NCBI GenBank assembly: GCA_022510505.1
Contig: JAFLTL010000009.1
Span: 17,313-81,312 of the forward strand
Direction of reading: 5' to 3'
Length of the DNA: 64,000 bases
Source: Muribaculaceae bacterium
GTDB taxonomy: Bacteria; Bacteroidota; Bacteroidia; Bacteroidales; Muribaculaceae
The notes under the pieces were generated by a model. It worked only from the letters and a program-made list of their open reading frames with translations, made no database searches and had not been told where the DNA came from. Numbering within the stretch: the stretch's first letter is position 1; every line of letters begins with the position of its first letter. Below, one piece after another: positions 46,719 to 55,856 of this stretch. The position numbers and the translations under genes were made by a program.

Positions 46719-47855
46719 TTAGTGAACTACGCACATTGCAACGCGGCAGAGAGCGGGTTCATTGTAGGGCTGATATTCCTGCTCACCCATGCTCTTCTTG
46801 ATGATGCGTTCGGGAGCGATACCATACTTGTTGATGAGAGTTTCAGCAACAACTTGTGCGCGCTGGTCGGAGAGACGAAGGTTGATAGCGAGTGTACCTG
46901 TACCCTTGTCGGCATAACCTACGATTTCGCACTTGTCATTGGGATTATTCTTCAGAGCCTGAGCGATTTCCTCAACCTTCTTCATTTCATCGGGACGGAT
47001 GTTGTACTTACCGATTGTGAAGAAAATGTCACGACGGAACGGTTCACGAACCACTTCGACAATCTTTTCAACAGGAACTTCAACGATCTTTTCAACAACT
47101 TTTTCTACATATTCAACAGTTGCGTTTGTGGGAACAACAACAGGAACCTTCTTGGTAGCTTTGCGAGTTGTGTTACCGAACGCATACTTGATACCAACGA
47201 GACAGTTGAAATACCAGTCGGCGTTGTGAGCAAGTTTCGAGTTGTAACCATCGGGAAGAACGTTAGCTTGAAGTTCGAGACCGATGGCGAAGTTGCGAGT
47301 TACATTGAAATCAAGGTTAGCACCGAATTGTCCAAGGAAACGAGCCTTTGTGCCATCCCAAAGAGCGAGAAGGGAAGGATCAACGCCCGATGCGGCAACG
47401 AGAGCCTTGTTGGCATCCTGAGCCTGGTCATTCTTGTAACCGATGTTAGCACCGATACCGGCGAACAAACCAACATTAACAACACGGTCAGGATTGAAAC
47501 CACAGAAAGCGTTAGTCAGGTTAACAGTTACATCAACTGTTGGAGCGATGTAGTTCCATTTCCATTTGTAGTTTGTGTTGTCAAATTTCTGAAGGGCCTT
47601 GCTCTGCCAGCTGTTTAGGATCAAGCGAGCACCGAGAACTGAGTTGAAACGGTAACCAACACCGAGCTGAGCATTGGGTGACATTAGCTTACCAAAGCTA
47701 CCTTCTCCAAGAGTTTCCTGGAAACCCACCTGTGCCTGAATGTACCAGTGTGGATTGAGCTCTTCAACTTCAACATCTTCGTAGGTTGTTTGAGCGTTAG
47801 CGTAGAGGCAACCCATTCCGAGGAGAAGTGACGCGACCAGTTTATTAAATTTCAT
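46719..47855 (-). CDS. OmpA-family outer-membrane protein
   Basis: Protein of 378 residues that links the outer membrane to peptidoglycan. A signal peptide ends near GCLYANAQ. Residues about 30-230 form an N-terminal beta-barrel; a Val/Glu/Lys-rich linker (EYVEKVVEKIVEVPVEKIV) follows; and the C-terminal OmpA domain has FFTIGKYNIRPDEMKKVEEIAQAL, IVGYADKGTGTLAINLRLSDQRA and VVAETLINKYGI. It lies 49 bases after the coiled-coil lipoprotein gene, with a terminator behind it. A 329-codon open frame on the opposite strand is a shadow. Confidence 0.94.
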   Translation of the reverse strand: MKFNKLVASLLLGMGCLYANAQTTYEDVEVEELNPHWYIQAQVGFQETLGEGSFGKLMSPNAQLGVGYRFNSVLGARLILNSWQSKALQKFDNTNYKWKWNYIAPTVDVTVNLTNAFCGFNPDRVVNVGLFAGIGANIGYKNDQAQDANKALVAASGVDPSLLALWDGTKARFLGQFGANLDFNVTRNFAIGLELQANVLPDGYNSKLAHNADWYFNCLVGIKYAFGNTTRKATKKVPVVVPTNATVEYVEKVVEKIVEVPVEKIVEVVREPFRRDIFFTIGKYNIRPDEMKKVEEIAQALKNNPNDKCEIVGYADKGTGTLAINLRLSDQRAQVVAETLINKYGIAPERIIKKSMGEQEYQPYNEPALCRVAMCVVH

Positions 47856-47904
47856 AGTCTTATATCAGTTTATTTAGATTTCTAATCTCTGATCCTAACA
47901 GTTA

Positions 47905-49971
47905 TTATTCAGCTGCCACGTAGTAGGTAGCGGTTGAAGTATATCCGTGGAAGTCAATTGCAGTGTAAAGGATTTCATAAGTGAAACCAGCCTTCGGTGA
48001 GAAACCGATACCAACGGTTGTACCAGGAAGAACAGTGTTAAGGTTACCTGAGTTAGCAGCTTTGAGCTCAGCCTTGTTTTCAGCGTCAGTTCCGCCGGTT
48101 ACACCAACAACAGCAACGTATTTCTTATAAGCTGGAGCAACGAGTTCAGCTGTATAAGTTGTGGGATAAAGAACGATACCTTCTTTAGCGTTTGAAGCAG
48201 CTTCAACGGGTGTTGGGAAGTCCTTAACCTGGCTCAAACGGTGGATAGCGCCGTCAACACCTTCGTAGGCCATCATAACCTGGAGATATTGGTTAGGATT
48301 GCTGAGGAAGTCGTTAGCCTTGTCGATAAGACTGTTGATGCGATCCAAGTAGGTCATGTAAGGATCAAGTTTGCTAGCAACTTTGTCGATACCATTGATC
48401 AAAGAACCGCTCGCTTCGCGAAGTTTTTCCTTGATAGCAGCAACAACCTGTTCTGTGATGATCTGAGCCACCTGTTCGTTAAACTGGTTATTCAGCTTCG
48501 CTGAGAGTTCATCGATAAAACGTCCCCAGTTATTCAATTCGTACTCTTGTCCTCCAACTGTTACTGTAGGAGCTGTGAGATCACGCAAATCAACATTGAA
48601 ATCGCCAGTGATTTGAATGTCGAAGTCGGCGAGAGATTCGTTAATCTTGTTTTTCAGTTTTTCAACGTCGATGCGGAGCTCATCAGCTGTGGGCAGATTA
48701 GGAATCTTCTTGTCGATAGATACTCCAAAACCGGTTTCAAACGAGAAGGGTTCGCGAGCAGTAGCAGCGATTTCGTAGTTTGAGTAAACAGCGTTGATAG
48801 TATGGGGGATTGCGATTGTGTCATCTTCCCAGCTTGCAGTTACAGCATATGCGGGGAGAACACCGTTATAAGCGCTGTAGATTTTCTTAATGAGAGATAC
48901 GAGATCGGACTTGGTCGGGTTCTTAACAGCTGCTTCGAGAGCTGATTTGAGACCGGTGTTGTCAACAACGATTTCATCGAGGTTGTCAGTGCTGATAGTA
49001 ACTTTACCAGCATAGAAACCATTACCGTTGTCGCCGGCGCGGCTGATACCACCCTGACCGAAAGCTAGACGGTCGCTTGACTTAGCAACTTCAACAGTCA
49101 GGTAGTCACCTGCACCGTCGGTTGTTTCAAGAGCAAAAGTTTTGCCTGTCAAGTCAACATTAACGGGATTGATGGTCAGATAAATAGAACCGAGGCTGAG
49201 AACACCGTCTTCAGCACCTACGATACCGGCAGGAATCGTGATGTAATCGAGTTCTTCAACGCCGGCAGCCTTGAGAGCGTCTTTAACACCTTCGAGAGCC
49301 CAGTTTCCATTATATTCGGGAGTTCCTGTTCCTTCGAAATCGGGGAAGATGGTTTCAACGTTAACTTCACCATAGTAAGCCATCAGGATGTTGGTGTTGA
49401 CACCGAACGGAGTGTTGATGTAACCGAAAACGGGGTTAGCAACAGCGTTGATGTTGAGGCTTGTGATGAGGTTGTTGAAACGGTTTGTCAGGTTGTCGAC
49501 CTGTTTCTGAAGGTCTTCGATTTTTGCGAGGATATCTTCAAGAGCGTCAATCAAAGTTTCATAGTCGTTCTCTTCGAGCCAATCGTGAAGAGCTGCATCT
49601 TCGTCGAGGAGTTCCTGCAGACCTTCCTTTGATTCAACGAGCCATTCGATTGCGTCCTTAACATCTTCATCGTCGAGATAGCTGAGAGCATCGAGCTGAG
49701 ACTTGATATCAGTAATATCATCATTAATATCATTAATTTGTGATTGCAGTGATGCTATATTACCTTCAGCAGCTGTCAAACGTCCGGAAAGATCATTTAC
49801 TTGGCTTGCCAAATTAGTGATTTGTGAAGCTAATTCGGTTTGACCCTTTTTAATCTCGGATTCGAGTTGGACATACATATCCTCGTCGGTATCCTTACAC
49901 GAGTTGAACATGACTGCACTTGCAGATGCAACAAGCACTGCAAACAATCCGTTTAGGAATTTTTTTTTCAT
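47905..49971 (-). CDS. Large coiled-coil outer-membrane lipoprotein
   Basis: Protein of 688 residues with a lipoprotein signal ending in FNSC (Cys25), then KDTDED, which resembles the acidic surface-export signal of Bacteroidetes lipoproteins. About residues 33-175 are predicted coiled coil (many Ile/Leu heptads, as in SQITNLASQVNDLSGRL). The rest appears beta-rich, with a second helical region near residues 470-560. The function is not recognised. With a near-consensus promoter and an OmpA gene directly downstream, it looks like an abundant envelope structural protein. Confidence 0.85.
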   Translation of the reverse strand: MKKKFLNGLFAVLVASASAVMFNSCKDTDEDMYVQLESEIKKGQTELASQITNLASQVNDLSGRLTAAEGNIASLQSQINDINDDITDIKSQLDALSYLDDEDVKDAIEWLVESKEGLQELLDEDAALHDWLEENDYETLIDALEDILAKIEDLQKQVDNLTNRFNNLITSLNINAVANPVFGYINTPFGVNTNILMAYYGEVNVETIFPDFEGTGTPEYNGNWALEGVKDALKAAGVEELDYITIPAGIVGAEDGVLSLGSIYLTINPVNVDLTGKTFALETTDGAGDYLTVEVAKSSDRLAFGQGGISRAGDNGNGFYAGKVTISTDNLDEIVVDNTGLKSALEAAVKNPTKSDLVSLIKKIYSAYNGVLPAYAVTASWEDDTIAIPHTINAVYSNYEIAATAREPFSFETGFGVSIDKKIPNLPTADELRIDVEKLKNKINESLADFDIQITGDFNVDLRDLTAPTVTVGGQEYELNNWGRFIDELSAKLNNQFNEQVAQIITEQVVAAIKEKLREASGSLINGIDKVASKLDPYMTYLDRINSLIDKANDFLSNPNQYLQVMMAYEGVDGAIHRLSQVKDFPTPVEAASNAKEGIVLYPTTYTAELVAPAYKKYVAVVGVTGGTDAENKAELKAANSGNLNTVLPGTTVGIGFSPKAGFTYEILYTAIDFHGYTSTATYYVAAE

Positions 49972-50024
49972 ACTCTGATAAGAAATAGGTTTATGGTTAG
50001 ACTAATTGTATTCAAATTTGGTGA

Positions 50025-50055
50025 CAAATTTATTTAATGTTTTATGAAAAACAAA
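50025..50055 (-). promoter_or_regulatory. Promoter of the lipoprotein-OmpA operon
   Basis: TTTG (50052-50055), a 19-base spacer and TAAATTTG (50025-50032) on the minus strand match the Bacteroidetes consensus fully. A start near 50018 leaves a leader of about 47 bases. This is one of the best promoters in the window and suggests strong expression. Confidence 0.8.
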
Positions 50056-50123
50056 ATTTTCTAAAAAATTATCAAAAATTTCTATCGAAAATCTATCACT
50101 TTTTTCATACTCATTGAATATTA

Positions 50124-52574
50124 TTATAATGTAGTTGGAGGATAGAGTTCGTTCCACCATGTGGGATCGTCCTGAAGATATTTAGCGAACCAGGCAAAGA
50201 TGGTATCCTGCCATTTCTGTCGCTTGTCATAGTCAAGAATATGGTGGTTTTGGCCCGTCACTTCCACTAATGCAGTATCCTTTCCTAGAAGCTTCAGTGC
50301 GGTGAACATCTGAATACTTTCACTGGGGGGCACATTAGTGTCACCGTCGCCATGGAGGAAGAGAATGGGAGTGGTCACCTTGTCGGCATTATACAAAGGG
50401 CTCTGGAGAACATAGAGGGCTGCATCACTCCAAGGATAGCTGTCGGCCATCGACACCTCGCTATAGGAATAACCCCAGTAGCCTTCACCCCAGTAGCCCG
50501 TGTGGTCGCTAATTCCGGCATGGGAGATTGCAGCAGCGAACATATCGGTGACTGTTTGAAGGTATTGTGTCATGAATCCCCCGTAGGAAGCTCCTATACA
50601 TCCGATCTTATCGGGATTAATGAATGGGTGTTCCTCGAGGAATTTACTTGTACCTTCGATAATATCCTCTGCCACACCTTCTCCGGCTGTGTTAACATGG
50701 CGCGAAGCAAATTCCTGTCCGAACCCTGTAGCGCCCGACGGATTGATAACATAGACTACATAACCTTGGTTGGCATAAAGATGATGTGGATAACGCGTGG
50801 CGAAGTTTCGACCGGTTGGAGAACATCCACCATAATAATTTACAATAAGAGGATATTTTTCATCGGGATTGAAACCGGGTGGCAAATAGAATCGGCCGTT
50901 TATCGTGTCCCCCTTAGAGTTCACGAAATCCCAATCAACCACCTCGGCCAAGGCAACACCATCTAACACTTGGTCGCCCGGACCGTCTAGCAAACGGAAC
51001 GAAGGTTTGTTCTTTATATAATCGATAGCATAAAGACGGTCAGGGTTAATAGCCGATTCGGCAATCAGTGCGCCTCCCCTACCCTTTGAAGCCAAGGAAA
51101 AACGGATCACAATATCCTCGGGGACGTCGAGCATCTCAATTTTGTCAATTGTCGGATTATAACAATATAAAGAAACTCTGTCACGATTCTCGGCAGTAAA
51201 CCACAATGTTCCGTCGGCTTCATTCCATGTTACCGACTGAATCGACGGGTTAAAATTTTTTGTGATTGGTTTCACATTGCCGGAGGTGATTTCCAACAGG
51301 AAGAGTTCCCCCTCGGTCATGTTCGGTATTCTCCCTTCAGGAACGTTCTTTCCAACGCTGTTCAATGCCTCAGGAGAACCGGTCACTGCAACATATCGCC
51401 CATCAGGCGACAACGAGCCACCCGTAATGAATCCGTCATCGACAACCAGAGTATCGACTGTCATATCGTCTATATCCAACAAATAAAGAGAGAACAATGT
51501 AGTCGGACGTTTTTCGAACCGATGGCGATTGCTCATCAGTAGAAGTTTCTTACCATCCTGTGAAATATCGCTTACATATACATTCTTGTTACCGAATGTA
51601 AGGGGTCGGTATAATCCGTTCTCGATGTCATACAATGCCACTCCGCGACGGGTTCGCCAACCAGGCTGACGGTCTTCAGGATTTATGACCCGATAAATAT
51701 CGGAGTCCTCCTTGGGACCTTCGGCTGAGGTGAAGTAGACAAGGCGTTTCATGTCGGGGGTAGGAATGAAATCGCCCTGGGGTATATCGGAAGCGATAAC
51801 TGTTTCGGACATTGAGAGAGGATCCATGGTGAAAAGAGACAGAGAACCATCAGTTTCCTTTCTTGTTCCCCACAGGAGATCTTGGTTGTCGATCCAACCG
51901 TTTATGTTATCGAATCGGCCCAAAACATTCCCCTTCTTCATATCAATCAATTTGCGGCTACGACTGGATTTCTTGTCATTGTTAACAGTCGTGTAGCCAA
52001 CAAGAACATATTTCCCCGATGGTGAAACATCGACAGAACTCACATGGGTAGTAAAGAGAACATCATCGAGGGTGTAGGCTCGGCCCGAATACCTTCTTCC
52101 GCTTTTCAGAGCCCCCGGGTTATCGGCTGAAACTGAAACAGTCACCGTGTCGGTTTCTCCGGGCAAAGTCAAGAACTTCACAGTCAATTCTCGGTCGCCC
52201 GGTCTTAGTTTCACACTGTTGCCGATTTTCTTTCCATCGAGAAATAAACGGTAATTATCGGAGCCATCCACTCCGATATTAACTTTTGAGAATCGGTTGT
52301 TTGATAATGGAAGAGTCACAATATGTAGAAAAGTGTCCTCACCTCCTATAACAAATGTGGTGTCACAATCCTGTGGCATCAGTTTCGCAGGATTGAAATG
52401 AAATTCAAGCATCGAAGTGACATCAAAAGACTTTTCATTGACATCAACCGAGTCCATAAAAACGGGTTGAGTCACCGCAACCGGTCCACGATAGATCAGT
52501 TTCCCTATTTCTACTTTTTCAGCCGAGGCAGAAAGCCCCAGCACCAATGCTGTCGTTAACGCAAGTTTTTTCAT
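50124..52574 (-). CDS. S9-family prolyl oligopeptidase / dipeptidyl peptidase
   Basis: Secreted serine peptidase of 816 residues with a short signal peptide (KKLALTTALVLGLSASA). The middle region is a beta-propeller (WD-like strands such as LSPDGRYVAVTGSPE). The C-terminal alpha/beta-hydrolase domain carries the nucleophile S663 in GASYGGFMTQY, the acid in LHGDGDTNVPPSES and the histidine in GQNHHILDYDKR. The family cleaves after proline in peptides. Its ATG overlaps the stop of the tannase-like gene by four bases, so both are made together. Confidence 0.94.
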   Translation of the reverse strand: MKKLALTTALVLGLSASAEKVEIGKLIYRGPVAVTQPVFMDSVDVNEKSFDVTSMLEFHFNPAKLMPQDCDTTFVIGGEDTFLHIVTLPLSNNRFSKVNIGVDGSDNYRLFLDGKKIGNSVKLRPGDRELTVKFLTLPGETDTVTVSVSADNPGALKSGRRYSGRAYTLDDVLFTTHVSSVDVSPSGKYVLVGYTTVNNDKKSSRSRKLIDMKKGNVLGRFDNINGWIDNQDLLWGTRKETDGSLSLFTMDPLSMSETVIASDIPQGDFIPTPDMKRLVYFTSAEGPKEDSDIYRVINPEDRQPGWRTRRGVALYDIENGLYRPLTFGNKNVYVSDISQDGKKLLLMSNRHRFEKRPTTLFSLYLLDIDDMTVDTLVVDDGFITGGSLSPDGRYVAVTGSPEALNSVGKNVPEGRIPNMTEGELFLLEITSGNVKPITKNFNPSIQSVTWNEADGTLWFTAENRDRVSLYCYNPTIDKIEMLDVPEDIVIRFSLASKGRGGALIAESAINPDRLYAIDYIKNKPSFRLLDGPGDQVLDGVALAEVVDWDFVNSKGDTINGRFYLPPGFNPDEKYPLIVNYYGGCSPTGRNFATRYPHHLYANQGYVVYVINPSGATGFGQEFASRHVNTAGEGVAEDIIEGTSKFLEEHPFINPDKIGCIGASYGGFMTQYLQTVTDMFAAAISHAGISDHTGYWGEGYWGYSYSEVSMADSYPWSDAALYVLQSPLYNADKVTTPILFLHGDGDTNVPPSESIQMFTALKLLGKDTALVEVTGQNHHILDYDKRQKWQDTIFAWFAKYLQDDPTWWNELYPPTTL

Positions 52575-53989
52575 TTCGCTTTCTCATTAACCGTATTAAT
52601 CCATTCGAAAAGATCACCCAAATTATAGTCGCCCGAATGGGAACGTCCCCATGGGATAAAGAAGTCGACGTCATAGTTTTGGTTTCTCAACAGAGTCGCC
52701 AAGTTAAGAGGAACCAAGAACGAAGTGTCACGGTCCTTGGCGCCATGACGTATATACCAATATTGAGCCACATTGGAATGATATGTCCCAATGAATCCCA
52801 TAGGGTTCATCATGCGATTCCGCAAATCCATGTTTTCAGAGAGAGTTGCCTCGGGATCATCAAGATGTTTTCTCAAAGAGAACTCGGTGAAATTGGCTGG
52901 TTCGCCCAATGAATCTCCAAAAAGTTTATTCTCGGGGGAGGCACCTTTATGCAGAACACCCCATGAATCGAAAGCCGGCGGTGTCTTCAGCGGACGTTCC
53001 TCAACAATATATTTCAGATACCGATCAAGATCAAAAGATATCACATTGTCACGGATTATTTCCACACCAATATTAGCCGGGATTTTCACTCCCTCGTCGA
53101 TTGCACGCTGAGCCGAGGCAATCAGAAACTTCTTCAGGTACTCTCGGTAATTACCGGCATTGATGACTTTACCCTGAAGATCTCTCAGCTCCAGACTGTT
53201 TATATAAGCGGGACATAGAGCAGCCAATTGATCAGACACTGCCAATTGCTGCTTGTCAAGATGACGGACATTGTCGTTAGTGCAACCGTAGAGCCACTCA
53301 TATTCCATGTCGGCATGATTGAGGTCAGTAATGGGACAATAGGCGATTACAGCGAAAATATCATCCATTTCCTTAGCTGCGCCCATCTCGACCAACGGAC
53401 GTTGGAAACGTCGGGCATTACCAGTGGCTCCTAGAAGAGCCACCATAGCCCCTCCGGCGCTTGTTCCATCGGCAAAAATGCGATCCATATTGCATGGTAG
53501 ATTCTTTGCATTATGTCGGAGATAACGGACAGCTGCTTTAAGGTCAAGGAGTCCGTTGGGGCAAATTCCGATGTAGACCTCCTTTCCCTCGGAACTAACC
53601 ATGGTCGAATTTATGCCGCGACTACCCGGGATACAAACGACCAGTCCCTCCTTTAATGCCAATCCTGTTGCATCGTAGGGATGTGGGGATCGTGCTTTCG
53701 AAGCCATATATCCTCCGATGTAGGTTCTCAACAGCACGGGGCTGTTTTCCCTCACATTTTCGGGGACGAAAATATTGAGTGTCTGATATGTAGAGTCTTC
53801 AACCTTAGTAATGTAGAAGATATCACGATAGGCATGATACTTCACCGTATCACCCTGGGGCATCACAAGAAATTCATCTACGAACGCTTCGGGGTCCAGA
53901 GTCAGTTTATCAACATCTGTAGCCTTTTCAGCTTCGGAAGCGCATGAGAACAATAGCAAGGAAACGAAGGTAAATGACAAGAATCTCAT
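52571..53989 (-). CDS. Tannase-like (subtype B) alpha/beta hydrolase lipoprotein
   Basis: Protein of 472 residues with a lipoprotein signal ending in LLFSC (Cys16). The nucleophile is S177 in FADGTSAGGAMVALLG. Other tannase-family marks are AYCPITDLNHADMEYEWLYG, WYIRHGAKDRDTSFLVP and PWGRSHSGDYNLGDLFEWI, the latter two holding the acid and histidine. Relatives hydrolyse gallate esters, but other phenolic or acyl esters are possible. The gene precedes and overlaps the S9 peptidase gene by four bases. Confidence 0.88.
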   Translation of the reverse strand: MRFLSFTFVSLLLFSCASEAEKATDVDKLTLDPEAFVDEFLVMPQGDTVKYHAYRDIFYITKVEDSTYQTLNIFVPENVRENSPVLLRTYIGGYMASKARSPHPYDATGLALKEGLVVCIPGSRGINSTMVSSEGKEVYIGICPNGLLDLKAAVRYLRHNAKNLPCNMDRIFADGTSAGGAMVALLGATGNARRFQRPLVEMGAAKEMDDIFAVIAYCPITDLNHADMEYEWLYGCTNDNVRHLDKQQLAVSDQLAALCPAYINSLELRDLQGKVINAGNYREYLKKFLIASAQRAIDEGVKIPANIGVEIIRDNVISFDLDRYLKYIVEERPLKTPPAFDSWGVLHKGASPENKLFGDSLGEPANFTEFSLRKHLDDPEATLSENMDLRNRMMNPMGFIGTYHSNVAQYWYIRHGAKDRDTSFLVPLNLATLLRNQNYDVDFFIPWGRSHSGDYNLGDLFEWINTVNEKAK

Positions 53990-54032
53990 AAATCAACAGA
54001 TTAACGCGTGATACTCATTATCAAACTTTTCT

Positions 54033-54040
54033 CAAAGTTA
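54033..54040 (-). promoter_or_regulatory. Minus-strand -7 box for the tannase-S9 operon
   Basis: TAACTTTG on the minus strand is 44 bases before the tannase ATG. No TTG is found at the consensus distance. It is only 12 bases from a plus-strand box that serves the divergent mutase gene, so the two promoters share one short region. Confidence 0.6.
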
Positions 54041-54052
54041 CAAAAATTTGTT

Positions 54053-54060
54053 TATCTTTG
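54053..54060 (+). promoter_or_regulatory. Plus-strand -7 box for the phosphohexomutase gene
   Basis: TATCTTTG on the plus strand is 41 bases before ATG 54101. A TTTT at 22 bases upstream is a weak -33 candidate. The leader after it is rich in A, as usual for well-translated genes in this phylum. Confidence 0.6.
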
Positions 54061-54100
54061 CTAAATCTGTAAAAAAACGAAACAAAATAAAATAACCGAC

Positions 54101-55849
54101 ATGGAAAACAATTCTTTGATTAACGAAGTCAAAATTCGTGCTGAAAAATGGCTCAGTGAGAGTTACGATGAAGAAACTCGTGCCGAGGTAAAGGCGATGC
54201 TGGAGGCTGAAGATAACTCAGCTCTCATCGATGCATTCTATCGCGACCTTGAGTTCGGAACCGGCGGTTTGCGCGGAATCATGGGAGCAGGCACCAACCG
54301 AATGAATAAATACACCGTTGGAGCAGCGACACAAGGATTGGCAAATTACCTGAAAGAAGTTTTCAGCAACGAACCACAGATAAGTGTGGCGGTTGGACAT
54401 GACGTTAGAAACAATTCAAGAAAATTTGCCGAAATAGTCGCCGACATCTTTTCGGCCAACGGAATCAAAGTTTATTTGTTCGACAGTTTTCGTCCGACTC
54501 CTGAACTTTCGTTCGCAATAAGACATTTGGGTTGTCAGAGCGGAGTGAATATCACCGCTTCCCACAATCCGAAAGAGTATAATGGCTACAAAGCCTATTG
54601 GAGTGATGGTGCCCAGTTTATAGCGCCTCACGATGTGAATGTAATCAACTATGTCAACCAAATAAAGAACGTAGACGAGATCAAGTTCAACGGCAACAAA
54701 GACTTGATTCAGATAATCGGCAAAGATATCGACGACGCATTCCTGACAGCCATCAAGGGATTGTCACTGTCGCCTGACATAGTCAAGAAATATCATGACC
54801 TCAAGATTGTCTACACCCCGATTCATGGGACAGGAGTGAAGCTGATACCTGCATCGTTGAAGAACTATGGATTCACAAACATCATCAATGTTCCCGAACA
54901 GGATATCACCAGCGGTAACTTCCCCACTGTCGAATCACCCAATCCTGAGAATCCTCCGGCCATGGCAATGGCAATAGCAAAAGCGAAAGAAACCAACGCC
55001 GACATCGTAATGGCTTCGGACCCTGATGCCGACCGCATAGGCTGTGTAATCAGAGACAACAATGGAGAATATGTGCTCCTGAACGGAAACCAAATTGTAA
55101 TGATCCTTCTGAACTATCTGATGACCCGCAACAACGAACTTGGACGGTTGACCGGCAACGAGTATATCGTCAAGACGATTGTCACGACCGAAACAATCAA
55201 ACGAATAGCCGATGCGAACAATATAAAGATGTTTGATTGCTACACCGGTTTCAAATGGATTGCAGCTGTAATACGTGACAACGAGTCGACGATGAAATAT
55301 CTTGGAGGTGGCGAAGAAAGTTACGGTTTTCTTGCCGAGGATTTCGCTCGCGACAAAGATGCCGTTTCGGCCATCTCCCTGATGGCTGAGGCAGCAGCAT
55401 GGGCACGTGACAAAGGGCAGGATTTCCAGGCGATGCTTCAGGACATCTATCTCAAATACGGGTTCTCTCGTGAAGCTGGAATCTCTGTAGTGCGTCCTGG
55501 AAAGAGTGGCGCCGACGAGATTATTGCCATGATGAAGAATTTCCGCAGCAATCCGCCGAAAACATTGGGTGGCAGTCAGGTAGTCAAGGTAAAAGATTAT
55601 GCCGATTTGAATGTTACCGATATGGTCAGCGGTGAGAAAACCAAGATGGATATGCCAACAACCTCGAATGTATTGCAGTTCTTCACAGCCGATGGCACGA
55701 AGATTTCGATTCGTCCTTCGGGAACTGAGCCTAAGATTAAATTCTACATAGAAGTTCGTGAAGAAATGAAGGATGTCAACGATTACAATAACGTCATCAA
55801 GAAGGCCGACGAAAAGATTGAAGCCGTGAAGAAAGACCTCAACATTTGA
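54101..55849 (+). CDS. Phosphoglucomutase/phosphomannomutase
   Basis: Enzyme of 582 residues that moves phosphate between C1 and C6 of hexoses. The phosphoserine is S154 in ITASHNPKEYNGYK, the metal loop is ASDPDADRIGCV, the sugar-specificity loop GGGEESYGF, and the phosphate-binding loop RPSGTEPKIKFY. The length fits the long PGM2-like branch. It could act on glucose, mannose or ribose phosphate. The Xaa-Pro aminopeptidase gene starts seven bases later. Confidence 0.93.
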   Translation: MENNSLINEVKIRAEKWLSESYDEETRAEVKAMLEAEDNSALIDAFYRDLEFGTGGLRGIMGAGTNRMNKYTVGAATQGLANYLKEVFSNEPQISVAVGHDVRNNSRKFAEIVADIFSANGIKVYLFDSFRPTPELSFAIRHLGCQSGVNITASHNPKEYNGYKAYWSDGAQFIAPHDVNVINYVNQIKNVDEIKFNGNKDLIQIIGKDIDDAFLTAIKGLSLSPDIVKKYHDLKIVYTPIHGTGVKLIPASLKNYGFTNIINVPEQDITSGNFPTVESPNPENPPAMAMAIAKAKETNADIVMASDPDADRIGCVIRDNNGEYVLLNGNQIVMILLNYLMTRNNELGRLTGNEYIVKTIVTTETIKRIADANNIKMFDCYTGFKWIAAVIRDNESTMKYLGGGEESYGFLAEDFARDKDAVSAISLMAEAAAWARDKGQDFQAMLQDIYLKYGFSREAGISVVRPGKSGADEIIAMMKNFRSNPPKTLGGSQVVKVKDYADLNVTDMVSGEKTKMDMPTTSNVLQFFTADGTKISIRPSGTEPKIKFYIEVREEMKDVNDYNNVIKKADEKIEAVKKDLNI

Positions 55850-55856
55850 CAGCATC

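Noticed and set aside
46629..47618. 329-codon open frame on the plus strand, opposite the OmpA gene
   Set aside because: It mirrors a strongly coding OmpA gene with signal peptide and OmpA domain. The plus-strand translation is compositionally odd with no recognisable domain, so it is a shadow of codon usage.
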